Of a DNA stretch of 64,000 nt, positions 44,760 to 56,400 are shown one piece after another. The position numbers were made by a program, and so were the translations under genes. Source of the stretch: Phlebotomus papatasi (lineage: Eukaryota > Arthropoda > Insecta > Diptera > Psychodidae); contig NC_077222.1 in assembly GCF_024763615.1 (NCBI RefSeq), positions 992,001-1,056,000 on the forward strand, written 5' to 3'. Each line of letters begins with the position of its first letter. Positions within the stretch are counted from its first letter, which is position 1. The notes under the pieces are model-generated. The model was not told where the DNA came from and did no database searches. It saw only the letters and a list, made by a program, of their open reading frames with translations.

Positions 44760-46140
44760 TAAATAGACCATTCTGATAAGACTGAGATCATAAAGGGATA
44801 TTTTCTGATGAGCTTTTTCTGGGAGTATTTTTCAGATTGCAAGAAACATTTCAGAAAATTTTAGTAAGGCCGATCTGAGGTCAGGGCATTAGGTTCGCGA
44901 ACTGTTATAATTTAATTAATAAAAAAAGGTAAGAGTTTCCTTTGGCAATTTCCACAGAAATAAGACACTGGACACTATTAAAATCGATGACAATTATTGA
45001 ATTTATTAAAAATCTAATAAAAATCTCTCCTTGAAGATTAACAAATTCATGTTCCACTATTTTTCCTTTTCTTAGTGTAAATTTTACAAATGTCGTAAAT
45101 CAAAAGTGAGCCACTGTTTTGCTCGTAAATTGTGAATTTTTGCAACCCTTCCGCTCCTTTGGGCAAATATGCAAATTTTCCGCCCTCAGCAGGGGTAGCT
45201 TTGGGTATTGAAATGGGTCATATCCCAGGAACAATATCAAAGGGTTGCAGAGGATTGAATCCGTGTCGTGTGTGTGGCATGAAAATTTTTGAATTCTTGC
45301 ATGCTCTTCCCCAGAACTCCATCCCCAATTTGGCTTCCGAAAAACGCACAAAAGACTTCCATGTGAAAATTTAATGACCACCGTTTGAGGCCAATTAGAT
45401 GATTGCTCTTCCCGCGATTTTCAATTACATTCCGTGTTTCTAATTGCTTGGGCGAGAATGTTGGGAGAGAGAAAGAGGAGTTGCGGGCAAAAAAGGTGAA
45501 ATGCTTTGGCAAAATGAAAAATTATCAGTTTCTCAATCACGGTCAGTAGCTGGAGGAGAGTCAAACGATGAGTAATGTTTATGCATGAAAGTGGCTGGAT
45601 CGCAGGTAATTAATTTTATTAGACAATATTGTAATATGATTTACAATGAGCAACATGAAGAGTTGTTCGAAAACTCAACACTTTTTCTTCAACTAATTGT
45701 ATTCACAACATGATGTTTCTACCATCTTTCGCGCCCTCCCCCTTCAGCATCTTACGGGCATTTCACTTGGAGACTCATCCCGATGACTCTCTGGCCAATT
45801 GTGGACGCCCTGGAGGAGCTGATGGAGAGTCTCAAGTTTTCTTATATACCTCCTCACAATCAACAGCAACAATCTTTCGGCATTAGCATTTAAATTGAAT
45901 CCACCACTGTGATTTTAATTTCCTGTTGTCTATCAAATTCTTTATTTAACAACACACGTCTATTGCTCCCTTTTTTCTCTCCTTCTTCAGTTACCCAACC
46001 CCAAGAAGGACCATTTCTTGCCAATGGCGGAAATTTTCCCACTTTTTCCCACCTTTTCACCATCACCAAAAGGAAAAAAGAGTCACGCAAGATCCCGCAC
46101 TCAATAAATTATATTCATCGTGCGAGAAGGTAAAGAACTT
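44760..46140. promoter_or_regulatory. Intergenic single-copy island
   Basis: 45100-46130 is compositionally mixed and repeat-free. Overlapping frames on both strands (93, 80, 91, 66 and 74 residues) match nothing I know. Candidate cis-regulatory block. 44760-45090 is AT-rich without clear content. Confidence 0.25.
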
Positions 46141-47630
46141 TTCTCTATTATCACCTTTAATTCACCATCAAAGTATGAAATATTCCTGTTAGACAAATTA
46201 AAGATACAAGATTTTTGACAAATAGTTCTGTACTAATGTCATTTGAAAATGATCTTATCGCCGATCTTGCACAGGGCATAAATTTGAATAGAAATTGTTA
46301 TAACAAGGGAATAATGACGGTCATGGGAGGAGAAAATTGGCCCTATGATCGTGAAAAATAGAAATGATTCTAATGAGATCTTTTTTCTAAAATTCCCCCG
46401 TTCCTGAAGCGTGAAGAATGAGGAAACATTTTCAAAATTTAGGCTAGATTTCAATTTAAGCTCAATTTTGTTTATTTAACAAGGGAAGTAACAGTAAGTC
46501 TTAGAAAGTGGTAAATGCATAATGTTCTTAGCATTTCATATTGAATCAGTTAGCAAAGTATTTTCTGAATTATATTTAAGTGTTCCAAATTATTTTGCAA
46601 TTGCTTTATCCATTTACTGCTAAAGCTCTTAATAAGTAGCGCGATATAATCTCTCAATTTTGAGATAGTTTCAAAAGTAATTCTTGTTAAAAAGTGTTAT
46701 GTTTTATTGTAGGAGAAGGTGGAGCAGTTTCAAGCTGATGAAGTAGTTTTTTAAGGCTAATATTCAAAACACGTATGAACAGTATTAAAACTAACTAAGT
46801 TCAACTAGTTTTTCTTGGATATTGATCATTTGAATTTCATGTATGTCTAAAATAGCCCTATCCTTCGCTAAACTAAGTGAAGCAAAGTGAACATTTTTAT
46901 TCAATAAATAACTCAAAATTAAGTAAATATCATTTCTTAAGTTGACCAAATGATTTTTAACTCTCCATTTTTTGTGTACTAAAAATTTTTCGCTATTAAG
47001 AATTTAGATTTTAGTTTTAAATATTAACATAATTTGATGTTTACTGACCATGTTTATAAAAATATTACCGAATCAATGCAGCCTAAACTAAATCTTATGT
47101 CTCAAAAGTCAACTAATCATCATTTCCACTCAACTTTGATAAAAACCATAATCAAAAAAATTGTGAAGGTTAGAGATATCGGATTTAAATGCTCTATAAA
47201 CGAGCTTGCATGAATAAATAAAATTTTATGTGATAGAGATTTACCCAAAATTACACAAAAACGAAACAGGAAAATAAAATTATAAATCAATTAAGAAGTT
47301 GTGCTAAATAAACTACATAAACAATTTTAATTAATTGACTAATTTGCTGAAAAAATCTTTTAGAAAAAGCTCTATGGTTCGAACAATGAGAACAGTAGAA
47401 TTCAATTTCAATTAATTCTCAGGAGATATAATTGAACATTTCCTGTTGTATTTAGGATTATCTGACACTATTGTTAAACCGTTTATTAATATTGAAAATT
47501 GAACTAATCTAAAAGAAAACCTGCAATTGTGCGATATGAAGTAATGGATTGGATGGGTGTGCAGATATAAGGATTATCAAAGACTCTATGTCGATGTCTT
47601 CAACTGTTTAACCTAAGCCTTAAAATAAAC
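46141..47630. other. AT-rich intergenic DNA
   Basis: No gene, defined repeat or motif cluster seen. Confidence 0.4.
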
Positions 47631-47635
47631 ATATA

Positions 47636-47845
47636 AGGTAAAAGGAACACCTATTGACACTTTAAGAAATAGTGTCATGAGCTATTGACATCCTACTCTG
47701 TACCATTTGTAATACGAAATTTGAACACTTATCCTTATCGAAAAAAGTAAATTAATGAAAAAATGCCATATTACTTACATTTTATTATATACTTTAAATA
47801 AATTTCAACATTTTAACAAAAGTGTCAATAGGGGTTCCCTGTCGA
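47636..47845. mobile_element. MITE with CTATTGACACTTT arms
   Basis: AAAGGAACACCTATTGACAC near 47640 faces GTGTCAATAGGGGTTCCCT near 47822. The inner word TTTAA.AAA is AT-rich. The exact ends are uncertain by a few bases. About 205 bp. Confidence 0.55.
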
Positions 47846-48448
47846 AGAGGTGTTCATTCGACCCTAGGAAAACAAACAAACACCAGGTGCATAATAATTT
47901 CTTGAGAAATCAAAATTACAAAATCTTAAAAGAATACTACGGAAAGAACTCTTAAAAAAATCTGAAGATACTTCATGCATCAAATAACTTTTCATATAAA
48001 AATGGTTCGAACTGGAAACTCTCGTACCGACAACTTACGAGATCACTTACGAGTCTGACAATGATCACCAAGTAATTTATTTATTGATAAGCCGTAGTAG
48101 GATAAAAATTTATGAATTAACATGAGAAGTCCAAATTTTAAACTCTTCAATCATGATAGAAAATTATTTCTACACTCATTAACACTGCTCTTCATCACAT
48201 AACAATGCCCATTCTCTTGGTCTAAAAATACTTTCTGGTCTCAAAAACATTTTCTTAATGCATATAAGAACAATGAACGAACTCAAAAATAAAGGAAAAC
48301 CGATTTAATATCGATTTTCATAACCGATTTATACTGACTCGTCTGAAAAAATGTTTCACTTAGCCTTTCCGTAGTCCTTCTTCTAATAAGTTCAAAATCA
48401 TTAATGAAGACTGAGGAGTACTGCATGCCTATAAAAACAATATACATA

Positions 48449-48710
48449 CAGTGCCCGCTTCGTAATCCGGATGAATTTTTTGAATTTGTTCAACGTGTCG
48501 AAAATATAATTCAAGGTTTGTTATGTAGAATTAGAATAAAAGTTTTAAAGAAGCTTAAAAAGACATAATTAGAGAATTCTATGCTATTATACTTCATTTA
48601 TTAAACAGAAACATCACAGGATAATTCATTTTCATTTCTGAACACACATGCATACATACCCTCAAAATTATTTTAAATGTAACCGTCGATAACTCGTCCG
48701 GATTACGCCG
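48449..48710. mobile_element. pogo/Tc1-like MITE, family C copy 2 (inverted, truncated)
   Basis: Starts CAGTGCCCGCTTCGTAATCC after TA (48447-48448). The right part (AACTCGTCCGGATTACG) is the complement of the left interior of 9934-10262, but the last 20 or so terminal bases are missing. Confidence 0.7.
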
Positions 48711-48719
48711 AAAAATAAT

Positions 48720-50330
48720 TTCAAATTTGTATTAGAATTATTCATTGATGGATTAATTATTAAAAAAGATAAAGCATAAAATTTTAAGCAATTTGTAAAG
48801 TAATTGATGGGAAAGTGAAGATCGTGAAAATTTTCTAATACTTAGATGACACCCTCAAATGGGTACAGTTGAATTTACAATATTATTCAATTCTTTTAAA
48901 GGATTTGGAAAAATTCACGGTTATGGGATATATTAAATTACAAATACAGCATCAAGAGTTAGTCTTATCATTTTGAGATCCTCGAAGGCATACGAAGTTC
49001 TTTTATTAGTTTATTAATTAATTAATTAATATTAAAGTATTAAGATAAACTTATTTTAATTAGTTGTATTCTAAGAAGTCTACATTTACACAATTTATTA
49101 TATTTTCCAATAAAATTGAATTAAAAAATCAATGAACACATTTTAAATACTTTTAAAAACTTACTAAATATTTCGAAGATATTAAAAATTTTAAAATATA
49201 AGTGAAAACTATTCTGAGTGAATATTTTTCCTTTTAAAAAATAGATCAGTTCAGTGCCATATTAATAAACCTTAACGGTTTGAAGAATATAATATGAGAC
49301 TCAAATTTATTAAATTATTAATTTATTATTCTTTCTTTCTTTTTCTTATTATTATTAAATTATTAAATTTATTTTCCGATTATATTTCTAATTATTTGTT
49401 CTATTTAAAAAAAATAGGGAAATAGTTTTAAATGATTTCTCATTAATTCTCAGTTATTTACTATCCTAATTTTTACCCATTTCAAATTTTTGAATAGGTA
49501 TATGATATTTATCTTATAAAATTCAAAAAGAACAAGGGCCTCTCAAAGTGAATTTGTCGTAGGGCTTGCATCTTTGCAGTGTCCTAGAAGCGACGTATTC
49601 AGTAACTACCAGAAATATTTTATTGTTTACTAAGCTTCATTAAGTTAATCATTCAATCACAATATATATTGCAAAATTATGTCACATACTAGAACATAAT
49701 TAGGTTATATGGAATCGGGTCTGATAAGTAATTAATTTATTAATTACTTATTTAATTTCTAGTGATTTTTTGGTTCACGTAATTATTATTGACCCGTTAA
49801 TTAATACAAATATTTTTCAACCTGTAATCTTACAAAGAAAACGAATAAACTTCCAAGCTTTGCGTAATTTATAATTTTACTAATATTTTTGTTTATAATA
49901 TTTATCATTCAGAAGCCTCAAAAAACAGGTTTTGCAAAATTTTACTATAGTACTACTATACTGTACTATTTTACTATACTAATTTTAAAATAGAGTAATT
50001 TTACAAAAATGTCAAAATATTTCATATAAGAAAACCTTCAAAAGTAAATTAAAAAATACAGGTTAACCCCTTGAACTTCATCCCCTAATTTTACCATCTC
50101 TTTTAGAGCACCAATCGACCTCTGGAGGACCATAGTTGTAGTGAACGACTCAAATTCATCGACTTCTTGTGGAACTAAATATAGCAAAGAGTCCAAAGAG
50201 CTATCGATGGGTAAGGTATATGGTTGTGTCTGAACTACAAGAGTGCTTTGGATAAAACTCGTCTAAACCTCATCCCAACGAAAAAGTGGAAAAGCCTCCC
50301 AAAAGCAGTGTGAAAATGATAAAAAATAAT
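48720..50330. other. Very AT-rich intergenic DNA
   Basis: AT runs, (TTAA)n near 49015-49030 and a short CTTT run near 49333. No gene or element boundary seen. Confidence 0.4.
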
Positions 50331-50336
50331 CCATTA

Positions 50337-50553
50337 GGGGGAGGTGGGGCTACTTTGAGCTGTGGGGCTACATTGTTATACGATTTTTTCGCATATTTCT
50401 AATGGAAAATGAGTTTTAACATGATGTAATTTGGATAGACAAAATAATTATGCATCTAAATAAAATAATTGTAAGGACCAGTTTCATTTAGAAATATGCG
50501 AAAAAGTCGTATAACAATCTAGCCCCACAGCTCAATGTAGCCCCACCTCCCCC
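50337..50553. mobile_element. Palindromic MITE, family G copy 4
   Basis: Starts GGGGGAGGTGGGGCTACTTT-like sequence and ends with its inverse, flanked by TA (50335-50336, 50554-50555). The arms match for about 75 bases, including TGAGCTGTGGGGCTA and TTTTTCGCATATTTCTAA. 217 bp. The best preserved family G copy; it ends about 190 bases from mir-993. Confidence 0.8.
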
Positions 50554-50739
50554 TAAATAATTAACAAATATTCATTTATTTCACCCCATTCGAGTACATT
50601 TGCTATAATTTATTGCTTGCCAATTTTGCCAATTTCAGTGATAATTCCATGAGATTTATAGTGATAAAATTTTGGATTTGGCATAAATTGATGATGATGC
50701 TTATGGAGTCTGGAAGAGGGATGCCTGAAGGTTTGTTCC

Positions 50740-50826
50740 ACCCTGTGAGATACCTGTAGAGACGAGCTTCTGATATCATTCTCATGAGATCATCTACAAA
50801 AGCCCGGAACTACAGGGTAGGTCACG
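50740..50826 (-). ncRNA. mir-993: mir-993 microRNA precursor
   Basis: On the complement, a hairpin carries both known arms. The 5p arm is 50796-50819 (starts TACCCTGTAGTTCCGGGCTT); the 3p arm is 50748-50770 (starts GAAGCTCGTCTCTACAGGTA) and is identical to Drosophila miR-993-3p as I recall it. The arms pair with a small internal loop (CUGUAG with CUACAG, GGCUU with AAGCU) around a loop of about 25 bases. miR-993 is an arthropod Hox-cluster microRNA related to miR-10; it would act post-transcriptionally on mRNAs in the cytoplasm. It lies 19 kb 3' of the Dfd stop and on the opposite strand. Its primary transcript and promoter (to the right) are not visible. Confidence 0.95.
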
Positions 50827-50839
50827 GGAGCGTCTCAAG

Positions 50840-51725
50840 AGCATTTCCTCCGGCCAGGACAATCTCGGAAAAACACTGATAAATTATTCCTCAATCCACC
50901 TTTAGCATCTTAGGATAGGTCGGCAATTGATGAACGTTTCTAATTTCCTAAGAAGAGAGAAAGAAGACCAATTGATTAATCCTATTTTTTTCTTTTTAGT
51001 TTCGTCATTCCAAAAGCAATGCAAATGAACGAATTTTCTCAGGAAAACACCAATTTACTGCGACACTGATGCACAATGAAAACAATCACGATGTTTGGTG
51101 ATGAGAATGTCTAACCCTCCACCTCCTGGCCCTTCCAACCGCCCATCAATTTTGCCCAAAGACACAGTTGAGGATTCACAGAGAAAATTAACAACACTCG
51201 GTGCCAGGCGTGAAAAATGCCATCCGAAGAAGGAGATCCTTGGCGGAAAATCCAAACGAAATGGTCCAGCCGTCGCGCGCCATGATTATGGGGTGCGGTT
51301 CTAACATCCTGCCACTTTGTTGAGTGCCTCTTCAGTGTGTGCGAAAAACCCACCCTCCTCAAATGCGCCGAACTCTTGCGCCCCGAAATCACTCCTGGAT
51401 CCTGCCACGAAATCCTGGCCCAAATGGTCACATTTCATGCACAAATTTTACAGTCATCTCTCACTGCGTCCTTCCTTTAAGATTAAAAATCAGACTACTC
51501 TCAGATTCAAGAATTCCGCTTTCCCACACGGAAGTTCATTTGGCGGGGAATCCTAATTTTTCGGCAATGGAAAAACCAAATTGCGCCGTGGTATCAGACG
51601 CTTTCCCACACGGTGGCTCCTTCTATGCAAATTCTCCTCCTCCAGACAATCTTTCATCGACTTTAAATGTTTGCACACCAAGGATATTTGCATACAAGAC
51701 ACTATTTCACAATTTATTCTAGATT
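50840..51725. promoter_or_regulatory. Island upstream of mir-993
   Basis: Mixed-composition, repeat-free DNA on the promoter side of mir-993. Contains TGATTAAT at 50973-50980. Frames on both strands (66-132 residues) overlap and lack recognisable features. A pri-mir-993 transcript or its enhancer could lie here; inferred from position only. Confidence 0.3.
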
Positions 51726-52550
51726 AATCTTCGAATTTAATAATCAATTAATCTTCGCAAGGATAGAATATCTCACATTAAATTTGAATTTAAATTGATT
51801 TTATAATTCAGCATCAGCTTAATTTTAAACACTTTAAATCATTTTATATGTGGGACTTATAAGATTGAGAATATATTGAAAATGTCTGAAAACCTTCCTT
51901 TCGTGAAGACCTAGCTCTATGTCCTCTATGGAATAGAATGATAGCCTTAATATTATTATTTCGCAATATACCCCTCTGTCCTATTCACTGACGAGTTTTC
52001 GAATATCCCCCGTAGTGGTTCGTTTCTCAAATAAAATCCACCTGCCCTCTGTTATAATTCACCTAAATGTGTCTTGGCTAAAATAGGAAATCTGATAAAT
52101 TTTAAATTTTATTTAGAAAACTTTGTATATAGTTATGAGAGTAAGTAATTTATTATTAAAATTTTTAATATAAAAGTTATAAAAATTGAATATTTATTTA
52201 CCCTTTCTCTATCATTGTAAAAACAGTAATTAGAGCTCAAATACATTTGTAATCTATTTCCATTCAAGAGTAAATTATAAATTTCACTCGCTGTGGCCGG
52301 CTTGCAAATTATTATAGATCTGTTGTGTATTTGCAATAATTATTAACCATAAATAACCTGTGAAAAATAATAATCACCGATACTTTTAGCAGGTTGACTA
52401 TCGAAGTTCAGACGGCGGTGAACATTTAACAAAAAAAAAACATTTTTCATTGTATTTCGTTCTATGCACTATAAGAAATGCCACAAAAAACATACGTCTA
52501 TTCTCAAGACATAATCAACAATAATAATAAAAATTCAATATTTAAAAAAT
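51726..52550. other. AT-rich intergenic DNA
   Basis: No gene seen. At 52388-52420 a weak family K trace (CAGACGGCGGTGAAC) precedes an A-run. Confidence 0.35.
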
Positions 52551-52559
52551 AAATAAGAT

Positions 52560-52704
52560 GCCCAGCGCACAATAACTTTTGTTTGTAAATATGTTTTCGA
52601 AGCTTCGTGTGATAGAAAGTGAGATCTAGATATAGTCATCTCGCTCACTCTCATAGGCAATTTCGGAAACATGTTTACGAAACAAAAGTCATTGTGTATT
52701 GGGC
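52560..52704. mobile_element. Palindromic MITE, family Q
   Basis: GCCCAGCGCACAATAACTTT faces AAAGTCATTGTGTATTGGGC. The arms of about 45 bases also share TTGTTTSGTAAA and ATGTTT words. 145 bp; no obvious TSD. Confidence 0.65.
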
Positions 52705-53159
52705 AAATTATGACAAAAACATTTATGGTAAGATAAATTTGTGATTAAATTGAAAATATAAAGCACTAAATGCGTAGCTTTTAGTGTAAAAATAAATGTC
52801 TCGCTTACTTTAGTCATAGGATTTAAGAATTTTGCACAGTATGAGAGTTGTCATGGAAGTTGTTGAAAAAACGATTTAGGTACACGTGACAAATCTTGTA
52901 ATCGATCATAAGTGTCATAAAATTTCCTCAAGTAACTTTAGGCAGTTGTCGCATTTCCTGATATAGATAACTAAAAAGACTTCTTTGACTGTTTTCCGAT
53001 CATCAGATCACATTGAGGAATATGTAAGTTAAAAGGAAAGTCAGTTGATGCCAAAATGACTCTAACATTTCCCGCTGACGACCCGAAAATTACCAATTAA
53101 ATAATTACTTTTTTTATGGCTTACAAAGTAGCTCGTAAATATCAAATAGAATACAGAAG

Positions 53160-53570
53160 AATTTATTTTTTATTTATTTATTCATTTGATTTATTTATTT
53201 ATTTTATTTAGAGGAGACAGGGGCAGAATTAGCCACGTATAGTATTAGATAATAGTATCTTATAGATTGTCTTCGTAGAAATATTGGGAAAACCACTCTT
53301 TATTTTAAATGTACTTCCCTTACAATTCATTGAAATATTTATCGGCCTCATACAAACATTTTTTGTGCAAAATATACGCAATGAAAAATTTCATTTGGTA
53401 GCTAATTCTACCCTGATCTCCCCTACTTATTTATTTATTTTATTTATTTATTTATTTATTTACGTTATCGATAAATAAACAATCGTGCGTTGAAATATGG
53501 GTTATGTATTATATCTGTGATTTCACGTCCACCACCGTCTTACCTTTAGTACCCAGCCTCTAAATCAGAA
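53160..53570 (-). mobile_element. Family K retroposon 3' end with (TAAA)n tail
   Basis: On the complement, GGGTACTAAAGGTAAGACGG and TGGTGGACGTGAAA lead into a long (TAAA)n tail, seen here as TTTATTTA runs at 53160-53208 and 53426-53461. The two tail blocks are separated by an inserted family D MITE (53211-53423). Same structure as 13905-14063. Confidence 0.55.
53211..53423. mobile_element. MITE family D copy 3, inserted in the (TTTA)n tail
   Basis: Starts GAGGAGACAGGGGCAGAATT and ends with the inverse of GGGGAGATCAGGGTAGAATT, flanked by TA (53209-53210, 53424-53425). 213 bp. The interior is inverted relative to 37683-37893. The 64-residue + frame across it is not a gene. Confidence 0.75.
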
Positions 53571-54535
53571 CAAAAGCGATTTTACTTTAAAAAATACCAT
53601 GAGATAAGAAAGTGAGAAGTTTATAACTGACAATTCTCACATGTTTTGTGCTGTATCCTTGATTTTAAACGACGAATGAGAAAGATTTTTACAATTGGCC
53701 ATTACTTTTATAATACGTAAAGATCATGCTGGAAAAACCAGAATAATTACCCAGTAATGAAAATTAGGTAATAATACATATAGATAGATTTTCGTGAGAA
53801 ATTTTTAAAAATTGAAAATCTCAAGAGAAACTTGCTGATGTGATTTCCACTTTGTTTATCCTAGAGCCATAGGCCAAACGGTTATAGATATTGACTTATA
53901 GTTTTTAGTGACCCGTCTGAATAAGTCCATGTTTAATAGAAAGGTTTTTGTATATATTTTCGTACATGTATTTCAGACTTCGAGGCAAGAATATAAAAGA
54001 TATATAAAAGATATTAAAAGAAGAGACTTCCGGTTTTAGAAACTCTCTGCCCCCCCCCCACAAGACGATATTGGTAATCCTAATAAATACTTTTTCGGCC
54101 TTTTTCTGCTCTTAATATCAATGTTGTTTACAGAATCTGACGCAAATCCTAAATTCAGTTTAGATTTTTTAAAAATTTTGAGTATAATAATGTCTTGTTT
54201 TAATTATAGCGACCAATAACCATGAAACCGTCAATATATTTACACCCTAAATACAGTATCGTTTATACGAAAGAGAATTAGATTTAAAAACATATCCTGA
54301 AAGCTCTGAAATCGTTCAGTTTATCAAAATCTTAAATAAAAAACATCACTGATCACCGTACATTATAAAAAATTACTAAATTGGATTCCAATCCAACTAG
54401 TATACGGAATATTTCTAGTAAGCTCACTGATTTTAAACGGTACTGAACTAATGCAATTTCAAATTTCTCACTTTTTTAAACACAGTGAACAATAAAATAA
54501 GGATCAAACACTTTAGTATTTCGTCTAAAACAATA
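53571..54535. other. AT-rich intergenic DNA with a family M fragment
   Basis: GGCCAAACGGTTATAGATAT at about 53872 and GTGACCCGTCTGA near 53922 match family M. A run of nine C lies near 54051-54059. Otherwise nothing seen. Confidence 0.45.
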
Positions 54536-55260
54536 TTTTAAGTGTAAAATTTGAGTAAAACATCAACAAAATGATTAACACACGCGTTTAAAAGAAGCGT
54601 CCTTTGGCAAAGTATCGCAGACAGGAGGGATTTTGCCGACGGCTGAGCAGTGATGACTGTGGCTGGGACACCCTCTAAGAGTCCATTTGGTGGTGAGGAA
54701 TATAGTATCACAATCGGATGATGATGGCACAGGGTCTGGGGGAGAATTACAATGAAATCTCGGGAATGAATTGGTGCGCACGCTCCATGTGCATCTGTGT
54801 TACAGCTTCCTGGGCGACCCCTTCGGGGAACACAAGGGCCTGGCATCTCGGGAGAGTGCACTGGAAATGATGGCCAGGAGTGAGGGTGGCCAAAAATGGG
54901 AAAAACGTGGCAGTTGCGCGCGCTTTTTGCGAGGAAGGGACGCCATGTTTTTGGAGGGTTTGGGAAGGATGTTCCAATACATCCTCACATCCATCTGCCA
55001 CATTGGCCAGACAGGGATGGAAGGTCACGAGGGGAAGTTCATCGGAAGAGATGTGTGTCTGTATTCACGATTCACGGATCAATACTTAGCACTAAATCTC
55101 GTAAAAGTTTAGGGCAAAAACAACCCCTTTCCACAGTTGGAAAATGCAGATTTGCGAGGGATGCTTTTGTAAGGAGGTGGAAAAAATCCTATCACATGAA
55201 CTATGTACAGAAACTCTACCCCAGAATGTTTTGATTGAATTCTAAGGGTGTCAGAAGTGG
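54536..55260. promoter_or_regulatory. Intergenic GC-richer island
   Basis: One of the least AT-rich blocks outside the exons. Several overlapping frames on both strands (67-113 residues) look like by-products of composition; none has a recognisable domain. A short missed exon cannot be excluded. Candidate regulatory DNA. Confidence 0.3.
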
Positions 55261-55658
55261 GATACCCTATTCACGGGAGTAAGGGGAAAAAAGGCTAAAA
55301 GGACTTTTAGAAGCCTACTCGAGATTACCCATTTTACAAGTATTGGTAACATTCTGTCAAACGTAAGGGAAATGTCAAAAGATCGAAACTAAATATTTAA
55401 AAAAAAATTGATAGCAAAAAATATTCCATATCTCGAAAATGCTTTGTACGATTTTTTAAAATCGTTTTTGGATAGTTTTAGAGGTAACTTCTGAAATTTC
55501 ATCCATATAAGAAAATGCCCTTGAATTGTCCTTAATAATGCTTTTTGAAGGTCAAAGGTTATAAAATTCTAAACAGCTTATTTTTCATTTGATTTGTACA
55601 AGTCTGACCTCGTATGGAAGGTTTTGGAATGCCGGACGTATCTTAATTGGTTCTGACC

Positions 55659-55989
55659 GGTATTATTATTATTAATCGTAGCGAGATATATTCATTACAA
55701 AGGTAATCATTTTTACAATGTCCATATCCCGTGTTGGAAGAACCTGCTAGTCCGTTTGTAGACTCGCCCAGAAGCGCCTTCCCCGTATTGTGGATGCTTC
55801 TTCCATACTCCTGGAGTTGTTGGGCGTAGGCGGTGCATTATATTACGTTATTAACATATGAAAATTGTCTAAATTAGACATTCAGATCTTTGTACCGGGC
55901 GTGACTCGAAGTCACAACAGTAAGTCGAGCCGGGGAATCGATCCTACCAAGAGCCAACGTCTTGCCTATTGCGCCACTGATTCCCCACC
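55659..55989 (-). mobile_element. tRNA-derived SINE with target-site duplication
   Basis: On the complement the element begins GTGGGGAATCAGTGGCGCAA, with a tRNA-like A box (TGGCGCAATAGG) and a B box (GGATCGATTCC), then a body of about 230 bases and an (AAT)n tail next to 55660. It is flanked by a direct repeat GGTTCTGACC (55649-55658 and 55990-55999). This is the structure of a tRNA-headed SINE moved by LINE machinery; RNA polymerase III would transcribe it leftward. 331 bp. The 75-residue - strand frame is not a gene. I do not recognise the named family. Confidence 0.8.
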
Positions 55990-55999
55990 GGTTCTGACC

Positions 56000-56400
56000 A
56001 GTTAAGAACCGGAAATTTCCCGGTGAATAATTTTTGTTACAGTAATTCAATATGTACCTAAATAATAATTCAATGAAAGTAATAAAAAGAATTATTGTCA
56101 AGTGTACTAAAAATTTTCCAAATTTAAATAAAAATTAGAAATTTAATTAAGCAAATATTTTAAAAAAAAAACTGTAAAGTTGATAAAATATATTTTAAAA
56201 AAAAGGTTAAATTGGTCAAAGTTGTCAGGAATTCCAAGACCCTTCCAACGAACCCAAATTTGTCTCAATCGGTTGAGAAATATGTACTCTAGAATCTTTT
56301 AATTATTTATCTTTGAAAAATTATTTTTCTACATTTTTCTTTTAAGAAGCAGATATAAAAACTATTTAATTTTTTAGAATTATTAATTTTTCGGATATCA
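56000..56400. other. AT-rich spacer
   Basis: No feature seen. Confidence 0.4.

Noticed and set aside
55880..55989. A tRNA gene on the - strand
   Set aside because: A and B boxes are present but the cloverleaf is degenerate and too short; body, tail and target duplications show it is a SINE head.
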